A DNA stretch of 64,000 nucleotides from Aptenodytes patagonicus (Eukaryota; Chordata; Aves; Sphenisciformes; Spheniscidae). The stretch covers positions 15,746,951-15,810,950 of the forward strand of contig NC_134949.1 of the NCBI RefSeq assembly GCF_965638725.1, given 5' to 3'. The translations under genes and the position numbers were made by a program. Below the pieces are notes generated by a model, which was given only the letters and a program-made list of their open reading frames with translations, was not told the origin of the DNA and did no database searches. Below are positions 11,701 to 23,372 of the stretch, one piece after another. Position 1 is the stretch's first letter. Each line of letters begins with the position of its first letter.

Positions 11701-14454
11701 TTGACTGACTGAAAATACATCCTCTGCTTTCTCACGTTTGTGGTGTTCTTGCTTCCTTCTCAGCTAATTCAGAAATAATGGGTGTGTTGGTGATAATTGA
11801 AATGAGAAGCTTTAGTGATCTTGGGTTTTGTTTTCCCACCCCCTTCTCTGTCCTATCAGATAAACTTGCTGGGGGAAAAGGATGATACACCGGTCCATTT
11901 CTGTGATAAGTGTGGATTGCCCATCAAAATGTATGGACGCATGGTGAGTGAAATTATCAGTGGAAGATGCAGCCATGGTTTCCTTTTAGGTAAAATTAGG
12001 TTTTGGTATGTCTCTATGAAGCCTCTAGAGGTTACTGATTTCAGCAGGCCTCTGAATAAACAGCAGGAGAATATCAGGATGGAACCAGGGGCCTTCACTG
12101 CTGAAGTGTTTTTGTTCCATCTGTCTGTCTGATTTCATGTTAACCCCCTGATTTAATAAAGTAAGCTTGAAAATGTTAAACAAAAAATCAAAACGCTGTC
12201 ACCAACAAAAGAACCCTTCAAGTTCAGTAGGTTTTGACCTTACACAACTTAGCTTTAAAAATAAGCTCTTTATCTCAATTAAAGACTTGCAATGAAGTTA
12301 GAAAACACTGTTTACTTTTATGTCCCTTTAAAAATAGTGTAACAAAATCCCTGAGATTAATTTAGATTTCTAAGTGTGATGTAACAGGCTTCAGGATCTG
12401 ACTTAATGACAGTTAATGCTGTTAAAACTTTCCTTCCTTGCCAGCAAGACAAGTGTAATTAGATTGCATATGCAGCTTCTGTAAATGTTCAGTGTTGGTA
12501 TTACTGCAAGACTTAAACTTTTGCCTGTATGTTTTTGCCAATTCTTAAAAAAACCAAACAAACCTACACCCAAAAACCCCAAACTCAACACAAACTGTTT
12601 TAGAAAGTTTCTATGCAAAGATGCTGTAAACTGCGAGCTACCACTAAGCCTGTTCACCTCATAGGTAACTTAGTTACTTATATTGTTAGAAATTGCATGC
12701 TGGAGGGAGGAACTGTATTCTGCAAAATGACATAGGTATTTATATACGATGTCTTAACAGCCATTTTTTTGTTTCTAGATACCTTGCAAGCATGTTTTCT
12801 GCTATGACTGTGCTATACTACATGAGAAAAAGGGAGACAAGATGTGTCCAGGGTAAGTTATCTCAAGATTTGTTATTAAAGAAATCGTAGGAAAGTAACT
12901 TAAATATCTTATTTCAGATACTGTATTAACATGGTTCTTATTTATGTACGTTTAGCAGAGGCAGTAGAGTACTCTCTACTGCACCGCTTGATTATAGTTT
13001 TGTAACGCGTATTTTGGGATTGTAAGAGATCAGTGTTTACTTTGCTGTTTAAGTATTTGGGTAGATAACCTGTTATTGCTCTAGTTTGAAAAGGAATAAA
13101 TGGCAGTTTAATTTACATAGTGAGAGTGACTCTTGGTAAGTCTTAATGCCCAGAAGGCATTTGTGAGAGAGTGATGCTATTTATAAATTTCCACCTCATG
13201 AAATTTTTATGTCTTTCATGGTTGTGTTTGGAGACTTAAAAACTAGATAAATTTCAGAATCAAGGAAATATTTCTTTCATTGCTACAGTGGGGAAAAAAT
13301 TGTCAGTTCTAATTTGGGTAATTATGGTAAACTGGTTGGCTTTAAAAAAAAAAATAAATTGCAGATTGAACTCTCTGTGATGACAATAAACCAGTGTTCT
13401 CTTCTGATTTAGCTGTAATGAACCTGTGCAGCGAATCGAGCAGTGTGTCCGAGGGTCTCTCTTCATGTGTAGCATTGTTCAAGGGTGCAAGAGAACTTAC
13501 CTGTCACAGCGGGACTTACAAGCTCACATCAACCACCGTCATATGAGAGCTGGAAAGCCTGTTACTCGTCCTCCAATTGAACCTGTACATCCTCCTATTG
13601 CCCCACCACCTGCCGAAATTCCTGAGCGTTTCATAATGCCACCTGAGAAACATCATATGAGCCACATTCCGCCGAAGCAGCACATCATGATGCCACCACC
13701 TCCTTTACAGCATGTGCCACATGAGCATTATAACCAGCCACACGAAGACATTCGTGCGCCTCCTGCAGAGATGTCAATGGCTCCACCGCCACCTCGCCCA
13801 GTCAGTCAGGACACCTTCCGCATTTCGACGAGAAAACACAGCAACTTAATAACTGTCCCTATTCAGGATGATTCGAATTCAGGTGCTCGAGAACCACCTC
13901 CACCAGCCCCCGCACCTGCTCATCATCATCCTGAATACCAGGGCCAACCAGTGGTATCGCACCCTCATCATATTATGCCTCCACAGCAACATTATGCACC
14001 ACCCCCACCACCACCTCCACCAATAAGCCATCCGCTGCAGCATCCTCCCCAGGCAGCAGGTACTCCTCACATGGTATATAGCCAAGCTCCTCCACCGCCA
14101 ATGACCTCTGCTCCTCCTCCAATAACCCCGCCACCTGGACATATAATTGCCCAGATGCCACCATATATGAATCATCCTCCTCCAGGACCTCCCCCTCCTC
14201 AGCACGGAGGCCCACCTGTAAATGTAAATGCACCCCCTCCCCATCACTATAATCCTAACTCTTTGCCACAGTTCAGTGAAGATCAAGGAACTCTTAGTCC
14301 CCCTTTCACACAGCCTGGGGGAATGAGTCCAGGGATATGGCCAGCTCCAAGGGGGCCGCCTCCACCTCCAAGGATGCAAGGGCCTCCTGCTCAGGCCCCG
14401 CTTCCTGGACCACACCACCCTGATCAAGCCAGATACAGACCCTATTACCAATGA
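8159..14454 (+). CDS. CBLL1: Hakai, RING E3 ubiquitin ligase (six coding exons, complete)
   Basis: Hakai ubiquitinates phosphotyrosine-bearing E-cadherin, driving its endocytosis, and is also a component of the m6A writer-associated complex. Coding exons: 8159-8171, 10974-11141, 11497-11597, 11860-11943, 12779-12852 and 13413-14454 (TGA 14452-14454). All are bounded by GT-AG and total 1482 nt, 493 residues (human 491). The start MDHN has a strong context (A at -3, G at +4). The C3HC4 RING spans Cys109, Cys112, Cys125, His127, Cys130, Cys133, Cys145 and Cys148. The adjoining HYB phosphotyrosine-binding zinc site uses Cys166, Cys172, His185 and His190. Residues from about 200 to the end are Pro/His-rich, with poly-Pro runs of 8 to 9, and the C-terminus is RYRPYYQ. 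The gene is preceded by a CpG island and is tail-to-tail with SLC26A3. Every exon is intact. Identification is certain. Confidence 0.98.
8172..10973 (+). other. CBLL1: CBLL1 intron 1
   Basis: Donor gtgagg at 8172 and acceptor ctttcatag ending at 10973. The first 600 bases are still CpG-island sequence; the rest is AT-rich with no recognisable repeat or exon. A pyrimidine-rich run lies around 9847-9900. I see no alternative coding exon. Confidence 0.8.
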
Positions 14455-16480
14455 TAGGAGCAGTTATATGAATAGAGAGTGCTATGAAGAGGATAAAACT
14501 ATATACAGCAGCCTTTTAATTAATTGTTTTGGGGTTATTTTGTTGTGGTTTTTTTAAAATACTGTCATTTTGACTGTAAGACATTTTCAGGTTTGAATCT
14601 TAAATGATTTTTAAGCCTTGGCCGTAGGACTCTGACTTCAGATATTCTATAGTGGAAAAATAAGTGGCTTAGTAACCACGGTTGCATTTTAAGAGAACTT
14701 CTGTCTCTAGTGTGGCTAAATTGTCCTAAGATGAACACTTGTAATATTATTTCCTGGAGAAAATGAACATGTGTTGTACCATTCTGAATATTGTTTTGTT
14801 AAATCCAGTGTTTAGTTTCACTTGTGATACGTTTTTGTTAACCTGTGTACAATAATTAAATTGAAATATGGTTGTAAAAGTGGTGGGTTTTTATATGAAG
14901 TTAACGCAAACATAGTTCCGGGACACCATTTTGGCACTAATGCTTTCCAAATGGGCAGTGTAATGAAATATTAAGGGAACTTTAATATTTCTCCTACTAA
15001 CAGTTACCATTACTTATAACGAATTCAGACTATGGTTAATTCATGGCACTAGAAATCAGACATGCAGAATACTGCATTTCAGGTTTTTCTTTTTTTTCTC
15101 TAAATTTGTGCAGCAAGATAAATTTATCAGAAGTATGGCTTTGGGCATGACATGAAGCCATGTAATAATGTGTTGTGAGTTTTGGGGGGGGTGGGGGTGG
15201 TGTTGGTTTTGTTTGGGATTTTGGGCTTGAGTTTTTTGGTTTTTTTGTTTGATTTAAAGCTAGGTTTGGTTCAGAAGGTTCTGTTTACATGTACACTACT
15301 CACTGGAGTTGAATTCAAACTATTGTGTTTACCTATGGCTATGTTTGCGTCGAAGTGGCTGTGCGTTGGCTTGCCATGTCTGTGAGAAGCAGATAGTTTT
15401 TCGTAGGGAAGTGGTGTTTGCCTCTGTCACTTTATATAATACGTACAGTAGGAAAACTTCCCATTTGGATAACCTGAAAGAAGTAGTCTGAAATCCCTTA
15501 TGTAGATATAAAGAAATAAAAAAGCTACACATCCTTTATCTGTTTTGATTTTGTGGTACAGATTTAATTGAACAGGCAATAGTTAGGTGTTTTGTTTTGC
15601 TTTTTTTAAAAAAGTAACAATATAAGCAGGCCCTCAGGTCTGCTTTGGCCCCAAATTTATGTTTTCTAGGCATACTTTTAAAGAGAAATATAATAAATAT
15701 AAAATGAGAATGTTCTTTTTTAGTGCAGCTGGTAGCAGAACCGAACAATAATAGGAGTACCATCTGTTGTTTGGAGTGCTTATCTTTGCATTTCTAATCA
15801 ATGTTAGAGCTGAACCTTTGCTTTTTCAAAATGCCACATTTCTAGCAGTGGTGCTTTTAGATGAAGAAATCTTGTGGTTTTTTTTCTAAGGTTTGTAATT
15901 TCCTACTGTTCTCGAATAATCTGAACCATCTTAAAGCCTCAGTGTTACTATTTATTTTGTAAACCTTCTTTTCTGCCTCATAAGTGTTAAATTTATAAAA
16001 GAGCTTTGGCAGTGCAACATTCCAAACTTTGTAATTTTACGTATAAACTGCATATTTTTAATTACCAGAGCAAGGGCTCTTTAGACTTACTGTCTGTCCT
16101 TGAGTGCCATTGATTTCCTTGTGACCACGGGCAAATCTTTTAGATTACCCTTCAAATAAATCTTTAGAGATGTGCAAATAAATTCTGAGATATACAAATA
16201 AATTCTGGGGTATATGAATAGCCAGTAACCATCAACTGATTAAAAGTCTGCTTAGCTGTAATGTGCTTCTTTCTAAGACAGAGTTCTTTGTTTTGGTTTC
16301 TCTGAAAAATAAGTCATTTTAAATAAAACACACTGGCGAAGAAAAAGAGGCTGATTGTGGTAGTGTGCTATGGTACGCGGTTGGTGGAAAATTTACTGTT
16401 TCAGTGTGTATGAAGGTGAAAATGACTCTGCGAGCATAATTTTGTTTCAGTAACTTACAATAAACACATGAGCTTTTAAG
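14455..16480 (+). other. CBLL1: CBLL1 3' UTR (probable extent)
   Basis: This is AU-rich sequence without a coding frame after the CBLL1 stop. Several polyadenylation hexamers occur: AATAAA at 15515-15520, then three closely spaced copies at 16155-16160, 16177-16182 and 16197-16202, and later ones near 16320 and 16460. A G-rich tract lies at 15184-15200. The presence of late, clustered signals suggests a UTR of about 1.7-2.0 kb, with possible shorter forms ending near 15.5 kb. The end is inferred, not proven. Confidence 0.5.
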
Positions 16481-19400
16481 GACTGCCTTTTGTCACTGTT
16501 AAATTATGTGGCAGGAGGTAGGCTTAGGCAGGTTTATATTACAGCATGTAACTTCATCTGGGAGGAAATCTGCATGTCTAATTACCTTCTTTGACTCTGC
16601 AACGCCAAACTTACGTGGGGCGTACCTGTTTTAAACAGGCTTACTGATGGTTCTAGGTACCAGCTTCGTCTTGTTTAGGCTGAGGAGGTAGCGCTTGCGG
16701 GTTTATGAGGACACCACGTGACAGGCTTTTGTGCAGGGAGATGCATCAGCCTCACCTGCGCACTCTTGTTTTGGAAAATAAGACATTCTGAAGTCAGCTA
16801 TTACCTGTCAGTTGCAGGTGATGAGGAAATAAGGCAACTCGTTCTGTCATGCTAGTTTTTAGAAATAAGTCATGTTGCACACTTTTGTTATGTTACCCAG
16901 CCTGTTGTGAAACAGATGAAGGGTTCAAACTTAATTATTGTGGGTCCACTGCTATTCTTGAAGTTACTGATAAAGTGCTTTTCTGAAAATGCTGAGGCAG
17001 TTCAATTGGTTAAGGGAAAACAGCAGCCTTTGCTCTATCAAAAAGCACAAACAAATGTCATTGTAGAGAATGTGATAATTTTTTTCTGTTTATAGTTGAG
17101 GCAAAGGTGACATATGTCATACGGACAATGACACATTACCCAAAAAATCAGTGGGATCCCTCGAATTGTTTAGTGACCATGGACCAAAAGTCTCAGTGAT
17201 AGAGGACTTACTGAAAAGTCATCTTATGTAGGCAGGACTTGGGTCAAATTTCTGTGTCCTGCTTGTATAGGAAGACCTAAATTCATTTTTTTATTTATTA
17301 AGTCTTAAGTATACCTGTGTAACTAAGGGTGCTGTTGATACTTTCATATTTTCAAGTTAAAAAATGTCTGTGTTGGTTGAAACCTTATGTTAGCAGTCGT
17401 CTTGATTTGTTTACGAGGTTTTGGACATGTTTTGGGGTTGGGTTTTTTTGTTCTGTTGGTTGGTTGGGGTTTTTTGCAAAATACCCAATTGTTTCAGTGT
17501 GAAGTTCAGAAATGCTATGTCTTAGAAATGGTGAGATGTACTTGCGAATTCTTTGGGTTCCTACTTACATCTTTCTGTAAAGACAAACATTTGAATTGAA
17601 TTACTTATGTTTATTTTAAATAAATATCCCTGTCTCTGGCAGCGGTCTCCCTCCCGAGGCATTGCCGAGCAGATCTCAAGGTGTGAAGAGAACTCTGACG
17701 ACATTTAAATTTGTCAGCCATTGTAGGTTCCTCTAATAATGTCACGTAAGGGAATGAAAAGGGTTTTGACGATGGTTTGTGTCCACCATGGAATGAATGA
17801 AAGGACACCAGCAGACAGCCTGAAAACATCAGGGGTTTAGATGCTTGTCTCCTTACCCTTTATCTTCAATTCCATCTATAACTTTGCTTAAAGGATTGCC
17901 TGCAGCCATGCATACTTTACAACAAGCAGGCTAATTGCGTGAACATGTACTTTATGTTTGGTGTTTTTTTAAAAATGCTATTAAGATAAAGATTGGATAC
18001 CTACATGTGTTAAGTCATGCCTTTTAGAAAAAGAAAAATGAAAAATGTGAATTATCTTTTAAAAATCCGATCCAAGAGAATTAGAAAACCTTGCTGGATG
18101 GAGTTTCCACTTCTTTTCACTTCTGCTATCAAAGGAGTGTCAAATTCTGTTTGTTAAAAAATAAAGTGGAAGTAACTCATATTCATTCCATGTTAGAGTT
18201 TGCACACATAGCAAGGGAGAAAAACCGTCTCCTGTATTATGTAAAGTCAAGTGTTCTCAAAAGCACGTTTGTGGATATGCTTTCTCTGTGGTTCAAGTCT
18301 GAACACACCTCTCTGTTCTTAAAATGTTTTCTGCTCTGTAAAACTTGTGTCTGATTTTGTGGTGTTTCTCTCTGCGTGCCTTGCTGTGTTGCTGACAAAA
18401 GCATGCACAGGGTCGCGTCAGAAGGTACTGTCAAGCCTGGGAAACTGGAGGAGCACAGCGAATTGCAGTTGCAATCTAATACTGAAGCTGTGGGAAATAA
18501 GTTTGAATTTTTCCTGTTCATATATATGACACTGCAGGGTCCAATGCAGCAGAGAAGTGTGCAAGGTTTATATTCATTTTCATCCCGACTACATTTCTAA
18601 AGGAAATGTCAGTATTATACAAGTTTTATTTCCCCTGTTTTTTATTTTGTGGTGTTAAAACCAATTCTTGGCAATTGTTAAATCATCTTTATATAGTAAT
18701 AGTGCTCTCACAACTGTGAGGTTCTTCACTGCATTCAGGTATGTTATATTCACACTAATGGTTTATACTGACCAGTTTGTAAACTGAACTAGCTGCATTT
18801 GTATGGGCAATGTGGGTGAGAATAATGAAGTATAAAGCTCCTTTTAGTCTTGACTTAGCCATAAGACAGAGCAACTTCAGAAGCTTTTCCTACTCTGAAT
18901 TGTATCTCCTTGTTCTCTAAATATGGGGCATTAATTTGTTGGGGTTTTTTTAAAATTGTTTTCAGTTTTGACGCAGTTCATGAGTACAAGAGATTAAAAG
19001 ATTAAAAATTCCAACGTACGTCCGGAAAGGTGTGGGTGGAATAGCAGCAGGAAGCTGATAAATTAGCTCAGTCATCTTGAAACTTTCATCATTCATTTTG
19101 ATAATAGAATGCAAGTGATTCTCGAGTGCTAGTAGGACTGATTGTTGTACACTTCTTCTGTTAATGGAAAGAGTGATAATGTATGCAAGCAGGCAGCAAT
19201 GTTTCAATTTTTATGTAGTAATGTTTCACAAAAGAACTTCAGCTTAACTGCTTAAAAAACACCAAAATGAGTAATTTTAAATAGATGTGAATATGTGTCA
19301 GTCGACAAGAGTTTTCTTCAGTTTTATTTGTGAAAACCAATGCTTGAACACAGCTCCAGGATACTTTATGGTGAATTATTCCTACACTAAATAAAATGAC

Positions 19401-20800
19401 ATAAGTACTAATGAGAGTTCCTGCACTTGCTCTTTGCCATTTCTGGATCAGCTAAACTTCCAGGCATTTTCTTAGGAAGCAGAAGGGAGCAAATGCGTAA
19501 AGAAGAGTGAGAAAAGAAAGCTGTCCACATTCAGCACAGGGATGAGGAATAGAGATCTGTGAGCGGCGTTTCTTTTCCGGTAAAGAACTGCTTAAGGATA
19601 CTTTTTCCTTAATAGAAACTTAGTTTGAAATTGAGAAAAATACAGTCTTGTATGTTATAATGCCTTTTCCATTGGGCCCAAGACCTTTGAATTTTTTGTC
19701 TCTATATTTCACACAGGCAACCTCATCTGCACTGCAAAGTGAAAACGAGGCTTGAGAGCAGGCTTGAGCATCACAGGCTCCATGGCTTCTGTATTTTCCA
19801 TCCCTCTTGCTGGCTGTAAAATGCCTATTATTTAGCTACCAAGCATCTGCGCTGTGCTGAGGAGCAGTAGGCTCAGGATATGTGATGAATTGAGACCATA
19901 CCTGTCAGCTCTCCAAAAAGAAAGCAGGTATGAAATTTGCCTTTTAGCTTATTATTGAGTAAAATATTAAAAAGTGATGTATGGTATTGCTCTAACCGAG
20001 CAGCAACAGTGCCCAATGGAGGAGCAATAAATACTTAGGTTTCCAAAGGTGTCTGTCTCAAGAATAAGCCAGTAAATCTGCATCACCACAATATCCCACA
20101 GAGCAAGATGTATGTGCTACAATCTGTATGAGGGTAAACCGCCCAGAGAAATGTTCGTATTAGAGTAACAGAGAGTTGAATGCAGAAATAACCAGTACCT
20201 TGAGGGGGAAATTGTGTAACGCATCGGAAATATAATGCTGCTGTTGTCAACATAAAAAATAAGTAGTAGGGTGCTTTTAGAGGATGACAAGTAGCTGGTA
20301 GGGATGTGTGACATGGGAGTGCAAGGCGCTCTGGTTAAGGCTGTCTAGGTCTCCTGTCCATTTAAGAAATGGCAAATAGTTTTGGAAGGGGGATTTATGT
20401 TCTGGGGCACTGTGCTATATCAGAAGAGTCATTAGTATTGAAATGAATTGTCCTGAGGAGTGCAATTTAGAAAAGAGTATTATTTTCTTAACCTGAAGCA
20501 TGTCAGCAAATCCAATATGGTGTTGAAGTACAATACAGTACAGTACAATACAGTCTGGTATTCCACCAGACTGACTTGCTTTTGCTAGGGATGTTTGCCT
20601 GAGTCTGTGTAGGTGCACGTGAGCACAGGACTGGGAGGAACAGCCCGAGTCGGAAAGTCCAGATTCCACTGGTATGATGTGGTATCATGATTTTCATAAA
20701 TATGTTAAGCATCATCTTAAAAGTAGTTTAGTTTTTTTGCTCCTCTTATTCTAATTATTCCTTAATTATTCTAATAATTATTCTTATTATTATGGTTTCA
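16481..20800. other. Intergenic between CBLL1 and SLC26A3, no gene seen
   Basis: This is AT-rich spacer in the tail-to-tail interval. It contains T-rich and G/T-rich simple stretches (for example around 17431-17475 and 18940-18955) and a five-unit TACAA/TACAG pentanucleotide run at 20529-20553. Open frames are short and none shows recognisable protein content. No young CR1 is present. Confidence 0.55.
20529..20553. repeat. Pentanucleotide microsatellite (TACAR)5
   Basis: Five consecutive 5-mers, TACAA TACAG TACAG TACAA TACAG, with R alternating between A and G. Confidence 0.9.
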
Positions 20801-22150
20801 GAATCTCACCATTGTAAAAATTAGGAACCATCTTCTAATATCTAGCTTATGTTTATGTTTGGCCAGTTTATATATTTTTTTTTTCTCATAGGACAATATT
20901 ATTTTTTATCTTGCATAGCCTTTCCTCACTCTTAGGTTAAATCCCTGATATATCTGTATCTCTTTTTGCCAGTCCTTAGATACAGGCTCTCCATTCCGCA
21001 AAAATCCTCATAGCAATTTTCCTCATTAATTGCAGTTTGACTTCATCTTTCTTGAACCGGAGGGCTCAGTCCTGAAGTTTGGAGTATTTAGGGTGAAATG
21101 TCCCCTGTGCATTGTACAGTAGCACTAATATCTTCCTCATTTTGCTGGGAAAATCTGTTCTGATACCATCTGTTTTTTTGGAAGACTGCATTCAAAGTCT
21201 TTTGAAGAAAGGCAGTTCGGCGATGCCTGGTTGTAGCTGTTCTCAGGTACTGTTGTGCTGGTTGTCTGGCATATGACACGTACCTGACTTAGCCAGCAAG
21301 TCTGCTGTGGCACACTCAGAAGAGCAGCAGGCTAGTACAACTGCCCACCATCCATCTGACGTCTGTAGAAAGCGGTCTGTACCATCTCGCTGTGATTACC
21401 ACCCAAGGCCACCTCTCCCACGGCACTTCGGGCGCATGATCACCCACTGCAGAACCGCAGCTTGTTATTCATCTGCAAATGCATGAGTGTGTTTTCTGAA
21501 TGTTGAACTTCTCTTACCTCAGCCTTCAAGGTCACCTCATTCGTTCTGTATCCAAAGCCTCCTTGCTTTAATATTATCTTCCAGCTTGGTTTCATTAGCA
21601 GATTTAATCAGATAACTCCAGATTTTTATAAAAAAAATAAATTAATGAAAATATTTAACAGATCAGTGCTCCCTCCACCCTGGTACTTCCCTTTCAAAGC
21701 TCCTAGTTGTCACCTCCTCTTTAGCATAATCCATCTTTGCCTTTCAGTGCCTTTAGGCATCCATCTTCTCCAACGGCACAAACAATTGCCCATTGCCATG
21801 GCACGGAAGGCTTTGCTCAGGTCCGGAGAGGTGACATCTATGGCATTTCCCTTTGGAAGCTCGGTTTTCTAAATGAAGGTACCAGGTGAACATGGCATGT
21901 GTATATGTACCTTTTATAAAACCAAGCTGTATTTCTCCCCACTTATTCCTGTCTGGTTTTCCTTCAAATTTTGTTTTGAAGTCCTGCATGCTACGGAGGC
22001 AAAAATCGTGGTTGTTGTTTACCCAGAGCACCTTCTCCTTCCCTTCAGCCCTTCTTAAACATGAGTCCAAATGCTCTGTTCTGGCCACCCCAGCTTGGCT
22101 GAAAGTCAAAACTAGGCTTGAAAACTAAAAATTCTTGTGATTTCAGACTG
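20800..22150 (-). mobile_element. Ancient, heavily diverged CR1-type LINE remnant
   Basis: No open frame survives, but successive short blocks on the plus strand match the reverse complement of CR1 ORF2 in the right order. They include ttctaatatctagctta (20833), cttgaaccggagggctcag (21051), tttgctggg (21141), cagcttggtttcattagcag (21583), aatatttaacagatcagtgc (21650), aggctttgctcaggtccgg (21809), accttttataaaaccaagct (21910) and ccttcagcccttcttaaaca (22041). Together they span the 3'-proximal reverse-transcriptase half of the element, in minus orientation. Divergence is far higher than in the other CR1 copies here, so insertion was old. Boundaries are approximate. A profile search would settle it. 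Confidence 0.6.
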
Positions 22151-22579
22151 CTATTTCTTTCATACTCTGGGGATGGTTCCATTTTCCTTTGGGCTGAAGA
22201 TTTTTTGTTATGGTAAATTAAAAGTTCTGTCACTTTTGGGGTTTGTTTTTTTTTTTCTCTGAAGGTGTGATGTAGTTCATCTTCAAGCCTTAGACTTCCA
22301 GCAGGATTTAATTGATGGCAGTTGTACATCTGGGCTGTGCAGACTAGAGTATCAGAGTAGACTCTGTAAGTTAAAGTCCTCTGTGCATCTGTCCAAGAGA
22401 CCTGGGCAATTCAGCCTGCCCACCTGGCAGCTCCGCACCCAGAGCTCCTCCCAAGCCTAGTTCTGGGGCCCGTGCGCCTGTCCACTCTCTGGGGGACACA
22501 TCCCAGGGCTCATTGATTACGAACTACCTCGATGGTATATGGACAAATGCAGCAAGCAATGCAGTTACCAAAATCATTA
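22151..22579. other. Intergenic, no feature seen
   Basis: Short spacer between the old CR1 remnant and the candidate end of the SLC26A3 transcript. Around 22380-22510 it is more GC-rich, but no gene or repeat is recognised. Confidence 0.5.
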
Positions 22580-22639
22580 TTTAATAGTTCACTATAAATG
22601 TATCCTCTCTTGTGCACTTTGTACCAGCCCAAACCAAAT

Positions 22640-22797
22640 CAATGAATCATGTTTGGATCTGAAAATGCTGTGTCTTTCCTGAACGATCTTCATGTTTTAC
22701 AGTAGATAACATTGGTCACAATGAATCATGTTTGGATCTGAAAATGCTGTGTCTTTCCTGAACGATCTTCATGTTTTACAGTAGATAACATTGGTCA
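22640..22797. repeat. Exact 79-bp tandem duplication
   Basis: Bases 22640-22718 are repeated without a mismatch at 22719-22797. Each copy begins caatgaatcatgtttgg and contains cctgaacgatcttcatg; one further base (c) is shared at the end. It lies 576-733 nt beyond the SLC26A3 stop codon, probably within the 3' UTR. Confidence 0.95.
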
Positions 22798-23138
22798 CTG
22801 TGTATACTACGCTCACGGTAGTGAGCTGAAAACAAGTTTAATAACTCAGTCTACTAGGTATCTTACAAACCATAATGAAAACTTTATACAAGTTATATAC
22901 AAACTGCAGATAAAATATCACTCCTAACTATTAGTCTGTGTTATAAATTACAAGATTTCAAATATTTATATATTCTCTAGTAACTGTACAGGTTGTCTAC
23001 AAACTGTCAGAATAATACAGATATATGTACAAGTATCTGCAAATAGGGTTAACATTACCTGCTGCTTCAATTCTGTGAGTAGGCTGTCAGCAAGGTATGA
23101 AATAAGAAAATCTGTGTGATTTTAGCCTGTGTGTACAT

Positions 23139-23182
23139 GTATTTATGTACATACATATATGATTATGTATGTACATAAATAC
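23139..23182. repeat. Perfect 19-bp inverted repeat with 6-nt loop
   Basis: The left arm 23139-23157 and right arm 23164-23182 are exact reverse complements, with loop tatgat between them. Each arm contains the palindromic core TGTACA, extended to TGTACATA. In the SLC26A3 transcript (minus strand) it would form an AU-rich hairpin about 190-235 nt after the stop codon. Confidence 0.95.
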
Positions 23183-23372
23183 TTTCTATATATACAGAGA
23201 CACATAAAGACTAACATGCCCATTCCAAAACTTGGAACATAATCATATATACCGAATCCTTCTTAAGGTATATAAAAGTATCCTTCTGTCTTCCTGCTCA
23301 TCACTGCATCTGCATTCATCTCCTGTAAGTGATGTTGTGTTGCTGGAGGATATTATATTCAGAAAATTAAAT

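Larger units (their letters stand above)
22580..23372 (-). other. SLC26A3: SLC26A3 3' UTR (probable extent)
   Basis: Sequence following the SLC26A3 stop codon (23375-23373) on the minus strand. It is AU-rich and carries a perfect 19-bp inverted repeat (23139-23182) with Pumilio-type TGTACATA elements. It also carries an exact 79-bp tandem duplication (22640-22797). No AATAAA is evident; the variant ATTAAA at 22585-22580 (minus) is the best candidate polyadenylation signal I see. The downstream end is therefore tentative. Confidence 0.4.

Noticed and set aside
13879-14451. 190-codon minus-strand frame
   Set aside because: Antisense shadow of the proline/histidine-rich CBLL1 last exon.
21753-22109. 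118-codon minus-strand frame
   Set aside because: Falls in the ancient CR1 remnant; the frame does not follow the element's ORF2 and looks like chance.
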